Source: Hexactinellida sp. DTS-2022
Taxonomy: Eukaryota; Porifera; Hexactinellida
Direction: 5' to 3'
DNA length: 64,000 nt
Assembly (NCBI GenBank): GCA_028753945.1
Contig: JAPNXP010000001.1
Coordinates: forward strand, 4,578,501-4,642,500
Positions 1 to 10,305 of the stretch are shown here, one piece after another; positions within the stretch are counted from its first letter, which is position 1, and the number at the start of each line of letters is the position of its first letter. The notes beneath the pieces are model-generated. The model was given only the letters and a program-made list of their open reading frames with translations. It made no database searches and was not told where the DNA came from. The position numbers and the translations under genes were made by a program.

Positions 1-177
1 TGGCGGGGGTGGCGCAGTGCACTTATAACTGGTCAATTTTATTGTTCTCAATTTTAAACAGATTCTAAATACACGAAATAAGAGGAGTGCTATATTATAA
101 GTAAATATTTATTAGAATAGATCAAACCTTACAATTATTGGGTTATATTTATAACATGTAATCCGATTATCCGAATG

Positions 178-852
178 TCAGTGATCGGTTGCCTCTGTTA
201 GAAAAGTGAGACTTTCAGAAGGTTTACAAGAAGCTTGGCTCGAGGAGCGACTGGACCCTTTCCTTTTGCGACTCAACTCCTTCTGAAGCTGGAGTTTGTC
301 CATAAAGAACACTCTCTGCCAACCCACTTCCGGCTGAGATGCGAAATCTCTCACCTCAGCAGACGCCTTCCCCAGATGCACGAGGTAGATCTGCTCCCAC
401 ATCGCCTCAGAAAGACATAATTTCCGCAGGTCTCGGCACACCTGAGAGAGGGAGAACACCTCTCTCAGGTTTAGAAAAGAGATTATTCTAATAAGCGCGC
501 GAGGAGGTAGCTTCAGGAGCCAGCTCCCACCTATAGAGCAGAAGATACGACGCGCTATAAGGGTGCCAAAAACAGCAATTACGTTAGACTGTATGGTAGA
601 ATTCTCCAAATATTCATCAATGAAGAGTGCAGTCTCGGACGGAGCAGCAGATTGTGGCTGAGTCAGATTGCGAGGATTTATTGCCCATTTTCTCCAGATG
701 ATGCCCTCCGAGGTTGCTTTCAGATAGCAGAAGTCTTTCTGAGGTGGCCTCTCTTGTGCGCTCAGTTCTAACACCAATTCTCCGGCTTCTATTAACCTAC
801 GCTTCTTTATACTGTCAGCAGCACAGCTATTTAGCTGGATGCTATCTGCCAT
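178..852 (-). CDS. FBXO36: FBXO36-like F-box protein
   Basis: 224-residue single-exon reading frame starting at an ATG (852) and ending in TGA. An F-box lies at about residues 112-157 (LPPRALIRIISFL...VCRDL...MWEQIY). F-box proteins recruit substrates to SCF ubiquitin ligases through Skp1. The N-terminal block (PPQKDFCYLKATSEGIIWRKW), the linker ENSTIQ...AVFG and the C-terminal block GWQRVFFMDKLQLQKELSRKRK follow the order and wording I associate with animal FBXO36, and length is close to that family (about 190 residues). The C-terminus adds a Ser/Lys-rich tail. No substrate domain (WD40, LRR) follows the F-box, as expected for the FBXO class. The nearest neighbour on the same strand, ANCHR-like, starts 1.8 kb away; no shared function is implied. 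Family call is from memory, moderately sure. Confidence 0.75.
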   Translation of the reverse strand: MADSIQLNSCAADSIKKRRLIEAGELVLELSAQERPPQKDFCYLKATSEGIIWRKWAINPRNLTQPQSAAPSETALFIDEYLENSTIQSNVIAVFGTLIARRIFCSIGGSWLLKLPPRALIRIISFLNLREVFSLSQVCRDLRKLCLSEAMWEQIYLVHLGKASAEVRDFASQPEVGWQRVFFMDKLQLQKELSRKRKGSSRSSSQASCKPSESLTFLTEATDH

Positions 853-1480
853 AATCTTGATACAAACTAACTACATTGTATAGTGTGGTAAGTATAATTA
901 TTTGAGTGCATTCAGTTTAGACAAACTGGAACAAAACTGTCAAGTGCTAGTTTCATTTATTTCAAGATAAGCGGATATTAGATTTCGATAAAAGCGGAGT
1001 TTTGATTTAGCCAATTCGGTATAATCGGAATAATTACACCTAGATTAAATTAGCAGGCTTTGGAATTCGTCAGACTTTGTTATAAGCGTGTATTTCGTTA
1101 TATCAGAGTTCGTTATAACAGAAGTTCACTGTATGGTACACCCAAATTAACCCACATAAAAAACATTAATTCAGAAAGTAAAGTGACTTGATTGATAACA
1201 TTAGAAAGGCAATTATATTTGAGGTTAGACAGGGGCAGAGGACTTAGGCTATTGTTAAAATTAAAATTAATATACTGTATATATAAATCCCTTATTCAGT
1301 TGAAAATAAACACAACCTAAAACTATATATAACGTGGATATATGTATATTGCAGGCGTGCACACTGTATTTCTTCTCACCTAACATTCAATTATTAAATA
1401 ATACCGCTAAACTCTAAACATTCGAAGCAGTAATTAACAAGCACGCTGGTATATTGATATATTAAACGAGTGTGAGAGCA
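853..1480. other. Intergenic, with degenerate mariner-type MITE end
   Basis: No coding signal. Around 1048-1132 short pieces such as GTTATAAGCG, CGTTATATCAGAG and a terminal TTCACTGTA look like the end of a mariner/pogo-type MITE. The rest is AT-rich and would hold the FBXO36-like promoter and the 3' end of the next gene. Confidence 0.35.
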
Positions 1481-2671
1481 TTATATCTTCGGATCAGAAC
1501 TGAATAGACTCTCCCTGGGGGAATTTGCTCCCGGACCCACTTGATCATATCCGATAGCATCCAACACCTGTGAGAACGTATCTTCGTCTCCTGTCTCCAG
1601 ATGCAACACTTCCTTATCATCATGCACGTGGCTGGGACTGAGTGGGCGGAGAGCAGAGGCGCTGAGGTTTCCTCGGATCTGAGACATGCGCTCATAGAGA
1701 TTTAAGTCAACACCGGCTGCAGTGGCTTCCACGAGTCGGTCATTCTTGACCTCATCCATGGTCTCTCGGATGAGACGCTCCACGTTCGAGTCGAAGTTAG
1801 GGTCGACTAGATCTGGGGATTTATACAGGTGAGCAGTGCCTACCCTGAATCCCGGCTTGGAGCGTACGGCCCCAGCCGGCTCGTCCAGCTGCATGTCCTC
1901 CATACAGTCCATCATCTCCAGCTCGTCCAGAAGCGACGGGTTCTGGGAGAAGAGAGTCTTGCGCTCCTCGAACTCCTGGTCAGGCTTGGAGTAGGTGTCC
2001 AGAATTACATTTTCAAACTCCTTCTCGGCCATCAGCTGAGCTAGCAGGTCGTCTTCAGGAATATCAGCGCTGGACTGCACTATTAGTTTCAGAGGAAACG
2101 CAGGCTTCCCTTCCACATAGGAGCTATCCACCGAAAACCCTCTCAGCTGATCCAGTCTCTCTCGCAGCTCACCCTCAGTAGGCAGTTGTTGCTGTTCGCC
2201 TGTCGTCTCCTTCAGAGCCACGAGTCGGTCCTCCAGCTGCTGGTCTCGCGGGTCTATTCCCAGTGCGCCCTCGAAGCTGAGCCCAGTGCCTGCACGCTGA
2301 AACTGTCCCCGCTTCTGCTGGACATCCGGAGGGTCGCTGGGGGCATCTTGTAGGTATTTGGGTAGGATTGCGTTAGGGACGGTTGAATCAGCTGATTTCT
2401 TTCCGTGAGTGAAGTAGGAATCTTCTCTCTTCTTGCCTGGATCTGACTGGAGATACGAAGGTAACTTGAATTCAGTATTAGAGTCCGAGTTGATATTTGA
2501 TTTGTTGACTTGCAATTTGTAACAACTGCTACAATTCCGCAGCTTATCGTTCTTGTCTCCGCCACCAGACGGATAGGTGGGACAGCTCTTGCAGACAATT
2601 CCGCCACACTTGTTACACACTACTGGAGTCTTGCCTCCCAGTTTCTTATAGCAAGTATTGCAGTGACTCAT
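1481..2671 (-). CDS. ZFYVE19: FYVE-type zinc finger protein, ZFYVE19/ANCHR-like
   Basis: 396 residues, one exon, ATG at 2671. Four CxxC pairs at residues 4/7, 19/22, 27/30 and 47/50 form an eight-ligand FYVE-like finger at the extreme N-terminus, but the basic R(R/K)HHCR patch that binds PI3P in classical FYVE domains is not visible. Downstream, LEDRLVALK (about 146-154) and EGELRERLDQLRG (about 166-178) resemble the repeated MIM1-like helices of ANCHR, followed by DLLAQLMAEKEFE. In animals ANCHR binds VPS4 and delays abscission at the midbody. The C-terminal B-box-like finger of human ANCHR is not present here. The rest is acidic and probably disordered. The call rests on the finger plus the MIM-like helices; another FYVE/RING-related adaptor is possible. 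Confidence 0.6.
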   Translation of the reverse strand: MSHCNTCYKKLGGKTPVVCNKCGGIVCKSCPTYPSGGGDKNDKLRNCSSCYKLQVNKSNINSDSNTEFKLPSYLQSDPGKKREDSYFTHGKKSADSTVPNAILPKYLQDAPSDPPDVQQKRGQFQRAGTGLSFEGALGIDPRDQQLEDRLVALKETTGEQQQLPTEGELRERLDQLRGFSVDSSYVEGKPAFPLKLIVQSSADIPEDDLLAQLMAEKEFENVILDTYSKPDQEFEERKTLFSQNPSLLDELEMMDCMEDMQLDEPAGAVRSKPGFRVGTAHLYKSPDLVDPNFDSNVERLIRETMDEVKNDRLVEATAAGVDLNLYERMSQIRGNLSASALRPLSPSHVHDDKEVLHLETGDEDTFSQVLDAIGYDQVGPGANSPRESLFSSDPKI

Positions 2672-2722
2672 TCAATACCGAATGTGTACTATAATTAATA
2701 TTCCAACTGTTAAATAACAATA

Positions 2723-2909
2723 CAGTAGAGCCTCTGAACAACGGACACCTTGGGACAGGAGTCGTTGTCCGTTATTAGGAGGTTGTCCGCTATTTAGAGG
2801 TTGCTTTTCTATTAGACATATGCTAAATAAATAAATCCGTGACACGAGGGTTGTCCGTTATTTAGAGGTTGTCCGCTATTTGGAGTGTCCGTTATGGGAG
2901 GCTCCACTG
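2723..2909. repeat. Mariner/pogo-type MITE, copy 1
   Basis: 187-bp element starting CAGTAGAGCCTC and ending GAGGCTCCACTG, flanked by TA on both sides. Interior carries repeats of GTTGTCCG(T/C)TATTTAGAGG. Non-coding. It lies 51 bp upstream of the ANCHR-like start codon, so it may sit in that promoter. Confidence 0.85.
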
Positions 2910-2915
2910 TATATA

Positions 2916-3102
2916 CAGTAGAGCCTCTGAACAACGGACACCTTGGGACCGGAACCGTTGTCCGTTATTTAGAGGTTGTCCGCTATTTAGAGGTTGCTTT
3001 TCTATTAGACATATGCTAAATAAATAAATCCGTGCCACGAGGGTTGTCCGTTATATAGAGGTTGTCCGCTATTTGGAGTGTCCGTTATGGGAGGCTCCAC
3101 TG
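2916..3102. repeat. Mariner/pogo-type MITE, copy 2 (tandem)
   Basis: Second copy with the same length, orientation and near-identical sequence, again flanked by TA, separated from copy 1 by 6 bp. Possible origins are insertion into the TA of the first copy or local duplication. Confidence 0.85.
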
Positions 3103-3593
3103 TATTACTTAATTAACTAAGCCAGCGATTCCCAACATTTTTCACCCGTGACCCCCTATAGCAAATATTAGACACTCTGTGGACCCCCCCTCCCATCGAT
3201 CGTATTACAAATTTTGAGATTTGCACCGAGTAAATAGAACAAAATCCTGTTTACAGAGTACTCTGATTATAAACTTGAGTGGATTATAAGTAGATGGAAA
3301 TGTTGATATCAATAATTTTGCTAAACTGGCTTCCACAAGTCATTTCCAACTAATGGAACATATGTTACATATCATGATATTAAAGAGTGAATTAAATTAT
3401 GTTTATTTGTTTATGATAGCGATTCCCAACCTTTTTCAACCGTGGACCCTGGAGGCTGGAGCTAATACAGGTTCATTTTGTATTTTCATTAATTTGTTTA
3501 GTCTCAATTATAAATACGGTTTATTTTCCCCCATCACTTTAATATATTCCGGACAAACAAACAAACAAACAACAATCGAGTTTTAATAATATA
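3103..3593. repeat. Fragments of hAT-type MITEs
   Basis: Two stretches (about 3124-3200 and 3418-3460) read GATTCCCAAC(A/C)TTTTT(C)A...CCGTGGACCC and match the end of the hAT MITE at 42909-43044. A tail at about 3520-3575 (TTTTCCCCCATCACTTTAAT, then a CAAA run) is shared with repeats at 28.9 and 60.05 kb. No gene seen. Confidence 0.5.
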
Positions 3594-4208
3594 CCGTATT
3601 GCTTCGAATAAGCGCTCCACGCTTGTTGTTTTCGTGGGCCAAATTTATCCTGAATTTTTAGGAAAAAATCAAGAAAATAATTTTCAGATGGGTTCAAATA
3701 GTTTTCGACGACAGTCGAAATAGGAAATACCGTAGTTGCCAATATCAATGTAATTATACCAGAGGCGGCGCGAGGGTGGGCCAGGTGTGGCCTATGCCCC
3801 CACCTGAATCTAAGTGTACCCAGGGCAGGATTTACCCTTGAGTGGCCTGAAGGCTGAACCACACAAGTGGCCCGAACATGATCGACATTGGTCGGTAGTG
3901 GTCCTGTAGTGGCCCATCGGTCCTGTACATTGGTCCTGTAGTGGCCCGAAGGCTATAGCCTACTTAGCCTAATGGTAAATCCGGCCCTGAGTGTACCCCA
4001 CCTTATTAAAGTAAGTGTGCCCCAGTTTACTAGCCTGTGCCCCACCTGTGACGAATCTCTGCCCCAACAGTGGCGGCTAGTTAGCGCCGCTACTGAATTA
4101 CGCTCAAGTTATCAACTAATGTGTTTTAATTTTGTCATACAACTCCCATTTTTATTGACCAGGCGCTTATTCAAGCCCCCGACGCGACGCTTATTCGAAG
4201 CAATATGG
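3594..4208. repeat. 615-bp TA-flanked MITE
   Basis: Ends are CCGTATTGCTTCGAATAAGC and GCTTATTCGAAGCAATATGG, inverted and flanked by TA. The interior is unrelated to the other MITEs and carries GC-rich patches (GTGCCCCACCTG, GGCCCGAAGG) that may be nested insertions. Confidence 0.75.
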
Positions 4209-4992
4209 TAGATGTTATTAATTGATTGCTTTGTGAGAATAAATCGAGAAAGAATTTAGAGAGTGAAATTTAAAAAAGAATTCCCTGTTGTAAATTGCAT
4301 ATATACTTTGAGTATTTCACAGCCCGAATCACAGGTGTTCAGATAAGTGGAACTATACTACAGAGACTAACACCTGTTACTGCTATACTATAGTAGACCT
4401 GCATACAAACAACTGCTATTCTGTCTGTGATACAAATAGCAACACCTCAACAGTAGCACGAGAAGTATAAATACAGTCAAGTTTTGAGATCTAGAGCAGT
4501 ATAGATGTTCTTATTGAAGTGACAGTGGCTCCATTAAGAGCATCAGATGCTTTTATTTACTCTTTCTAAACTTGGATTAAAATACTTTTTAGATATAAAA
4601 TTACCCTCTAAATTATAACTATCCCATATAAATTAAACGAGTGACACCTATCTATATATGAACCATAGCGCGCAAGTATAGTTCCTTATAGAGGGATGTT
4701 AGTTCCACAGGTTAACCATATATCTATAATATATTATAAACACAATTGCTCTGGTTTTGTATGTTTGTTTGGATGTTTGTCCGTAATTAATAGAAAAGAC
4801 CATATTACCTAGAGCTGAAACTTGTATACACGTAGGTCAGTTGTTCCCAAACTGGGGTGCATGAACCTCTTGGAGGTGCACGGGACAAGGAGTGGAGTTA
4901 TTGAGCATTTTAAATTCAAGTTTTATTATGTAGTTATAATCTACAAGTTCATTCTGACTAGACTATAGCATAAGTATTGATTGATTACTATT
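4209..4992. other. Non-coding, no clear element
   Basis: AT-rich. From about 4843 there is a hAT-MITE-like start (CAGTTGTTCCCAAACTGGGG) without a matching end. Nothing else supported. Confidence 0.3.
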
Positions 4993-5180
4993 GTGTTGTG
5001 AGTTACCCGCCCTTTCAAAGAGGGCTTGGTCCGTGCTGGTCTCATTTGCCACTACCTACCTTTGTGAGGGAGGTTTTTCTACCTTGGTACAAATTAAAGA
5101 AAAGTACAGTAACCGGCTGGATATTTCTCACGACTTGCGAGTTGCAGTACGTGTTAACCGAATCATGTGTAATGGATAGA
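4993..5180 (+). pseudogene. hAT transposase C-terminal (dimerisation) fragment
   Basis: The + strand reads PALSKRA...FATTYLCEGGFSTL...IKEKYSNRLDISHDLRVAV, the typical end of hAT/ZBED-type transposases where the C-terminal dimerisation region completes the RNase H fold. Only about 60 residues remain, with no upstream catalytic part, so this is a relic. It shows that autonomous hAT elements once existed here, consistent with the many hAT-type MITEs. Confidence 0.7.
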
Positions 5181-5410
5181 TAGGAAAAAAACTCGATTAT
5201 TAGAGAAAAGTACGTACGATCTGAGATTACGTCTTAAGCCGAGTACGTACTAAGCGAGTTCTACTGTAATTGCAATGAAGTGATAATATGGGGGGGAATA
5301 GCGACCAAAGCTCACAAAAAATATGAATATATTTATTTATAATATAAATAATATTAATTAATAATAATAAATGCTGTATAATAATAAAAACAAATTTGAA
5401 ACAAAACAAA

Positions 5411-6667
5411 TTATACCAAATCGTCGTATTCATTATCTCCAGTGTGTATCTGTATAGGAGCTCTTGGTATAGTGATAGGGTTGCTATTCGAATTAGGTGG
5501 TTGAGGTAAGAAGCTCCAGGCATCTTCATTGGGATACAAATAACTAGTAAAGTCCCATATGCTGCTCAGATTAGAAATAGTATCTGAAACAAAGTTGAAG
5601 CTTTTATCAACATCACAGCCCGCTAATGGCAAAAACGGGTTGTTACAGGTCTCTGTCGTTAGAGCTAAAGGTACGAATGGATTGGTTTGGATTGTGTTTA
5701 TTTCAATTTCGGGTTGGAATTGAAGACTGTTTGTTCCTGCCAGACTAGAGATACTGTCCTCAGTAACAAGCCTTGATAAGTGCTCAAAGTGAGATTGATA
5801 CATTTCGGGTGTGGGCGTGTCTCTTCTCGCGTTTGAGATAGCCTGCAGATCATGTCGCATCGGCAAAATCTTATCTGCGCCAGCAGAGAGAGCTATTGTC
5901 TGCACAGAGCAAGCAGTGAGCACATGGAACAGACGGTAGAATGCTTCTTCCACTGAACTACCAACAACCGCTAATCCCTGGTTTCGAATAAATATAACCC
6001 GTCCCTCTGGCACGTAGTACCGAAGCGAGTCCGCGTCGGTGTACTCGATCTCTCCTATCTGCAGGAAGTCCTTGGAGAGGGGCAGCAGCCCGTATCTCAG
6101 CGAGGCTATGGCTGCGCACACTGGCGTGTTAACTGTAATAACACAGTTTGTATGTGAGTGTAGGTGATTGTGCAGGTAGAGAGAATTCGTATCTAATTCC
6201 TGCGTTGGTAGGATTGAACCTTTAGAAAGTATTAGCAGTTTGGTAGCTTTAGCTTTAGAAAACAACATGCTGAGAGGAGTAAACACAGTTTCTCCGGACT
6301 GAGTTCTGAACGAACAGTGTGTTAGCATAGGCTGATACCATCCAAAGTGATCAACTAGTCTACAGGCGACTGCCAGCTTTACTGTGCAGAGCTTCAGTTC
6401 AGGAGACAGCTGTTCGAAGAGTGACACATTTCCAGTGACACCTGAAGTGTCTCGCTTGTGGATAGAGTAGTGTATAGGCGCGGTTGGTACAGGTTCCGGT
6501 AGAGAGGAGCTACGAAGTATAGGATTTTCAGTCATAGATAGCTTGTATGTTATGACCATACTCTCGAGATTCTCCCTAAAGCTACCATTCTGTAGTATCT
6601 TAGTAACCGGGCGGATCCTAGAGAGACGGGAGAGCTCTGGCTCTACACTGTTCGTAGCTGTATGCAT
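5411..6667 (-). CDS. Class II aldolase/adducin head-domain protein
   Basis: 418 residues, one exon, ATG at 6667. Residues about 92-285 match the adducin-type head: CTVKLAVACRLVDHFGW, the LHNHLHSHTNCVITVNTPVCAAIASL block, GLLPLSKDFLQIGEIEY, VIFIRNQGLAVVGSSVEEAF and AC.VQTIALSAGADKI. In catalytic class II aldolases zinc is held by an HxH pair and a later His. Here these positions read VNT (about 179-181) and NQG (229-231), so the site looks dead, as expected for an adducin-like scaffold. The adducin neck and the basic MARCKS-like tail are missing. The C-terminus instead has two NPF motifs (about 329-331 and 343-345; NPFVPL, NPFLPL), the classic ligand of EH-domain endocytic proteins. Role is inferred: a non-enzymatic cytoskeletal or endocytic adaptor. 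Confidence 0.7.
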   Translation of the reverse strand: MHTATNSVEPELSRLSRIRPVTKILQNGSFRENLESMVITYKLSMTENPILRSSSLPEPVPTAPIHYSIHKRDTSGVTGNVSLFEQLSPELKLCTVKLAVACRLVDHFGWYQPMLTHCSFRTQSGETVFTPLSMLFSKAKATKLLILSKGSILPTQELDTNSLYLHNHLHSHTNCVITVNTPVCAAIASLRYGLLPLSKDFLQIGEIEYTDADSLRYYVPEGRVIFIRNQGLAVVGSSVEEAFYRLFHVLTACSVQTIALSAGADKILPMRHDLQAISNARRDTPTPEMYQSHFEHLSRLVTEDSISSLAGTNSLQFQPEIEINTIQTNPFVPLALTTETCNNPFLPLAGCDVDKSFNFVSDTISNLSSIWDFTSYLYPNEDAWSFLPQPPNSNSNPITIPRAPIQIHTGDNEYDDLV

Positions 6668-7228
6668 ATAAGCTAAAGTGAGTGAATAAATGTAGCAGGA
6701 GAGCAGTCAGAGCACTGTGATGAATAAGCCTTTGGTTCAATTCAGTCTCGAATAAAATTCACAAATATAAGACAAGGTGCATAATTCATTAAACAGTGCT
6801 CCTTCAAAAGTATTTATCAGTAATATCCGAACTTTAAAAAATTTAACCGAGTTCAAGAGTTTAGTTTACGTACTATACTAAACAAATCCTTCAGGAAATG
6901 TCTCCTCTATATTAAACATTCTATTATTATTCGGTTGAACTTTTAAACACCTCAGATTAAATCTAATTGATTGACGTAAATGTAATGTACAAATCGTTTA
7001 TTTAAATACGTGTAAACAAATTAAAAGAATACTGCAAATAGAACGAAAAGATTGATTCGTAAACAGAGTGTAAATATTCTCAATATGTTCCATAAAATCA
7101 GAGGAAACAGAATGAGTGCGTTTAAAATGATCATAATAAAAAAATGCCAACGTGTTTATAATTTAAAATGTATATAAATTAATAACATAGTTAGATAAAA
7201 TAGCGAAACATCTTTGCACTTGTACAAT
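6668..7228. promoter_or_regulatory. Divergent intergenic region
   Basis: About 560 bp of AT-rich DNA between the minus-strand adducin-head gene and the plus-strand seven-helix gene. It must hold both promoters. No repeat or motif stands out. Confidence 0.3.
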
Positions 7229-8338
7229 ATGTTAGAATCAAGTTTGATTATTATTATCTTCTTGGTATTATTTGGTACTTTTTCAATCTTATTAACAGTT
7301 GTGTTCTGCTTTTGGTCTGTATTCTTATTCGATGCAATTCGACGCAAATGGAAGTATTACAAAAACTCATTGAGATGTCTACAACAAGATGAGGTTGATA
7401 TTACGCAGAAAATACATGTTTATAATGCAGAAACAGAATTTGTAAAGAATATATTTTTATTTTTCATGAACCTAGTGGAATGGCTAGCATACATTTTTCC
7501 TAGCATACGGTACATGATAAATTTCGGAATTGAGTACTATCAAGAGGGTCACGACGGAATCTACCGGCAAGGAAACGCATCTGATTATGAGCATCTGTAC
7601 AATGTCACCAAAATCTTCAGACATTCGAAACTACCCATTATAAATAAGTCTTTATATCTTGCCAACATTTGCCTCGTGCTTGGCATAATCCTAATCGCAA
7701 GTCTGTGTATGTATCTAGCTGCGAGACATGCACAGAAAAGTTGGATAACAGCAAACAAAATACCATACCTAATTAGCTTCTTCTTTCTAATGGTGGTTAT
7801 CGCACAAATAATATCCTCAATCTGCACAACTGAATTAATCGGATTGTGGTGTAACAAAATAATAATAACAACATCACTCATAATTGCCTGGAAACAATAC
7901 AAGAAGCTATGCATGGTCATAAACTGGTGCATTGTCGACTTAGGAATTAGCAGAAACCGGTCTTTGTTAAAGAAACAAATACAAATGAAGAAAAGGTTCA
8001 GGAAAATATTCACGATTATTTGGATAGGATTGTTTCTATTAGTTATATCTGAAATTCTCGGAGCCATATTAATCACTTTAGAAATAGTATTTAGCACAAA
8101 CAATAATTTCTACTCATCCCTCTGCGAAATTTCTCAATTTTCTAACCCCGAGTATTACAATGTTATCACCATATTCTTCTGCATCACTCTGACTATCGGA
8201 ATAATAGGAGGGGCGTTTATTTTCATTCCGTATATTGGATTTGGACTCTCGACAATGTGTGTAGTTCTATGGAGACTGTTCACAGGAAAAACTGGTTACA
8301 AAACTCATTACCACAATCATTATATGTCATGGAGTTGA
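7229..8338 (+). CDS. Seven-helix membrane protein, lineage-specific receptor-like
   Basis: 369 residues from the ATG at 7229 (an in-frame TTG further upstream is not a likely start). Seven strongly hydrophobic segments can be read: LIIIIFLVLFGTFSILL, IFLFFMNLVEWLAYIF, ICLVLGIILIASLCMYLA, ISFFFLMVVIAQIISS, IIITTSLIIAW, IIWIGLFLLVISEILGAILI and VITIFFCITLTIGIIGGAF. Loops between them are basic (RRKWKYYKNS, KKQIQMKKRFRK), consistent with cytoplasmic faces. There is no DRY, NPxxY or other hallmark of rhodopsin-class receptors and I do not recognise the family. It could be a divergent G-protein-coupled or chemosensory-type receptor. A broken seven-helix gene lies at 30-32 kb. Confidence 0.6.
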   Translation: MLESSLIIIIFLVLFGTFSILLTVVFCFWSVFLFDAIRRKWKYYKNSLRCLQQDEVDITQKIHVYNAETEFVKNIFLFFMNLVEWLAYIFPSIRYMINFGIEYYQEGHDGIYRQGNASDYEHLYNVTKIFRHSKLPIINKSLYLANICLVLGIILIASLCMYLAARHAQKSWITANKIPYLISFFFLMVVIAQIISSICTTELIGLWCNKIIITTSLIIAWKQYKKLCMVINWCIVDLGISRNRSLLKKQIQMKKRFRKIFTIIWIGLFLLVISEILGAILITLEIVFSTNNNFYSSLCEISQFSNPEYYNVITIFFCITLTIGIIGGAFIFIPYIGFGLSTMCVVLWRLFTGKTGYKTHYHNHYMSWS

Positions 8339-9348
8339 TTAATTTGGTATATTTATTATATTACTCTTACAACCTCTGTACACTTTATTTTGTATAACTA
8401 TTACTATTATTTAATTATTCAGTTATTCAACAACTAGATGTCCTATATATCTTTCTGTGGTATTTAATTTCGTTAAATACAGGACTTGCATAATAGCTGT
8501 TATCAGCTGCAGTCTGTTGTTAACAGTTATTTTACGTGCCGAATATACTATAGTGTAGTGGCCCAGTTTGAATCCTACTACTTTGGAATATATTTTCCCG
8601 TATCTCATCCACATAAATTAACTAAGAGCCTAAATTTTCAGTACAGGGGTCTCATGAGTTACAGATGTGCACCTGAGGTCACGATTTTTGATTACATTTG
8701 TTGGGATACATTTTTACACATATACATTTTTACACCTACAACGGGAACAATAAATAGTGCCTGAAATATTCAATTTATATGCATTCGATAGAGAATTAAA
8801 TTGTACACCTTTTCACATTCACTATATATTGAGTACGCCTCCAATTTGTTTATAGGGGTTAACGAGTAGCTGAATTCTAATATTTTAAGGAAATACATTT
8901 TGACTTGATAGTTATTCCAAATAATTAAACTTAATAAGTTTCAATGTAAATTTATATTGGTGTTAAATTATTTATAAATTTAATAATTATTTAAATAATT
9001 AGTCAAATATCATTAATCTCGGAGATAATACAAGATGGAAACAAAATTCAAATTTATCAATTGATCCTTATGCTACCTAACACCTCTATAAATGGGCCTT
9101 GACACCTTGAGGTGATGATGACATCGTCAAAAATGTGTTTTACTATTTTTGAATTCGTTATTTCGAAAGTATTGGTGATCATTCAACATGTACTGAAAAA
9201 ACGTTGACTCATCTGATAGTATATTAAAACTAAACTAAAATAACAATAAAATGAGTGAGCTAGAAGGAAATTAGGGTCGTTACCTTCCGAAACACCTTTC
9301 TGAAATGGTTTAACACATTTATAGTGATGATGACATGGCGAAAATCTA
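8339..9348. other. Intergenic, no gene seen
   Basis: AT-rich. About 9090-9350 contains diverged copies of a GATGATGACAT(C/G)(G)TC..AAAAT segment also seen near 32.87 kb, so part of it is repeat-derived. Confidence 0.3.
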
Positions 9349-9458
9349 AAATTACAGCTTTGCTGACACCATTTTTGAGCACTACAATTTACCAACTACC
9401 AAGAGATAGTGCCTCCAAAGGAACATCCTGCCGGCACAGCTGTAATTTTAGATTTTAT
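9349..9458. repeat. Short inverted repeat, TCTAAAATTACAGC ends
   Basis: Starts TCTAAAATTACAGCT and ends AGCTGTAATTTTAGA about 105 bp later. A second copy lies at 32739-32855. Flanking GATGATGACAT motifs are shared as well. Non-coding MITE-like element. Confidence 0.6.
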
Positions 9459-9918
9459 ACGTTGTAAAGATTTACTTAAATATAAATACTATACAGAATT
9501 CCCATACCCACGGCAATCTTATTAAATATACGTCCCAAATAAATGGGATTCACTATACCTATATATACGTGACAGTATTTAATTTACTGGCAAGTAGATT
9601 CCCCCTTTCCCTATAGAACAAAGGGATGTGCTGCAGGCCCCCCGATGCCCAAAATTATTATGTCCTTGCTCACTTTAATAGTTGACAATCACAAAATGCA
9701 ATATTTTTATTGTTCTATCTCATTTTCTATTGTTGTACATTATGCTCACACATTCACCGCACAACAGATTTTTCCAACAGCAATATTAATGTAATACATA
9801 GTAAATATTCGACAAGTTCAGATGTTGGAACGAGACTATATAAACAGAATATATTCTACATTCGAATTTTCAATAGTCCCACAAGTAAATAATGAATGCG
9901 AAACTTAACCCTTTATTA
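9459..9918. other. Intergenic, no feature seen
   Basis: AT-rich with no coding signal and no clear repeat. Confidence 0.3.
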
Positions 9919-10138
9919 AAGTGGTTCCCAACCTGGGAGGAATTCCTCCCTGGGGGGAGGAATTTGGCCTACCTCGGGGAGGAATTCCACATAGGCATAT
10001 TTAGATATATTCTCGAGATTATTTCCTATTTATCTGCGAATTATGGGTACCCTAATGTAGTGCTGGGGGGAATTATAGCAAAAATATATCTTAGGGGGTA
10101 ATATCCTGACTTTTTTTGGAAAAGGTTGGGAACCACTG
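9919..10138. repeat. hAT-type MITE, (C)AGTGGTTCCCAACC family
   Basis: Ends AAGTGGTTCCCAACCTGG and GGTTGGGAACCACTG are inverted. The interior has several copies of GGGGAGGAATT. Same terminal family as 42909-43044. A clean 8-bp duplication could not be confirmed here. Confidence 0.6.
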
Positions 10139-10305
10139 CAGGTTTATTCTGAGAGATTTCAAACAACCAAAATCATGAATACACAGTGGTACGTTTTTCA
10201 ATTATATACATTAATCATATAAATACCATACATTAAAATCAGTACATGTATATTACTATTTAGACTGCAATCATCAAAATAAATATAAAATAATTAAAAT
10301 AAACG

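Noticed and set aside
235..420. Plus-strand frame opposite the FBXO36-like gene
   Set aside because: Shadow of the real gene; no homology seen.
178..6667. Operon-like cluster of three minus-strand genes
   Set aside because: Spacing is 0.6-2.7 kb with MITEs between them and no sign of a shared transcript.
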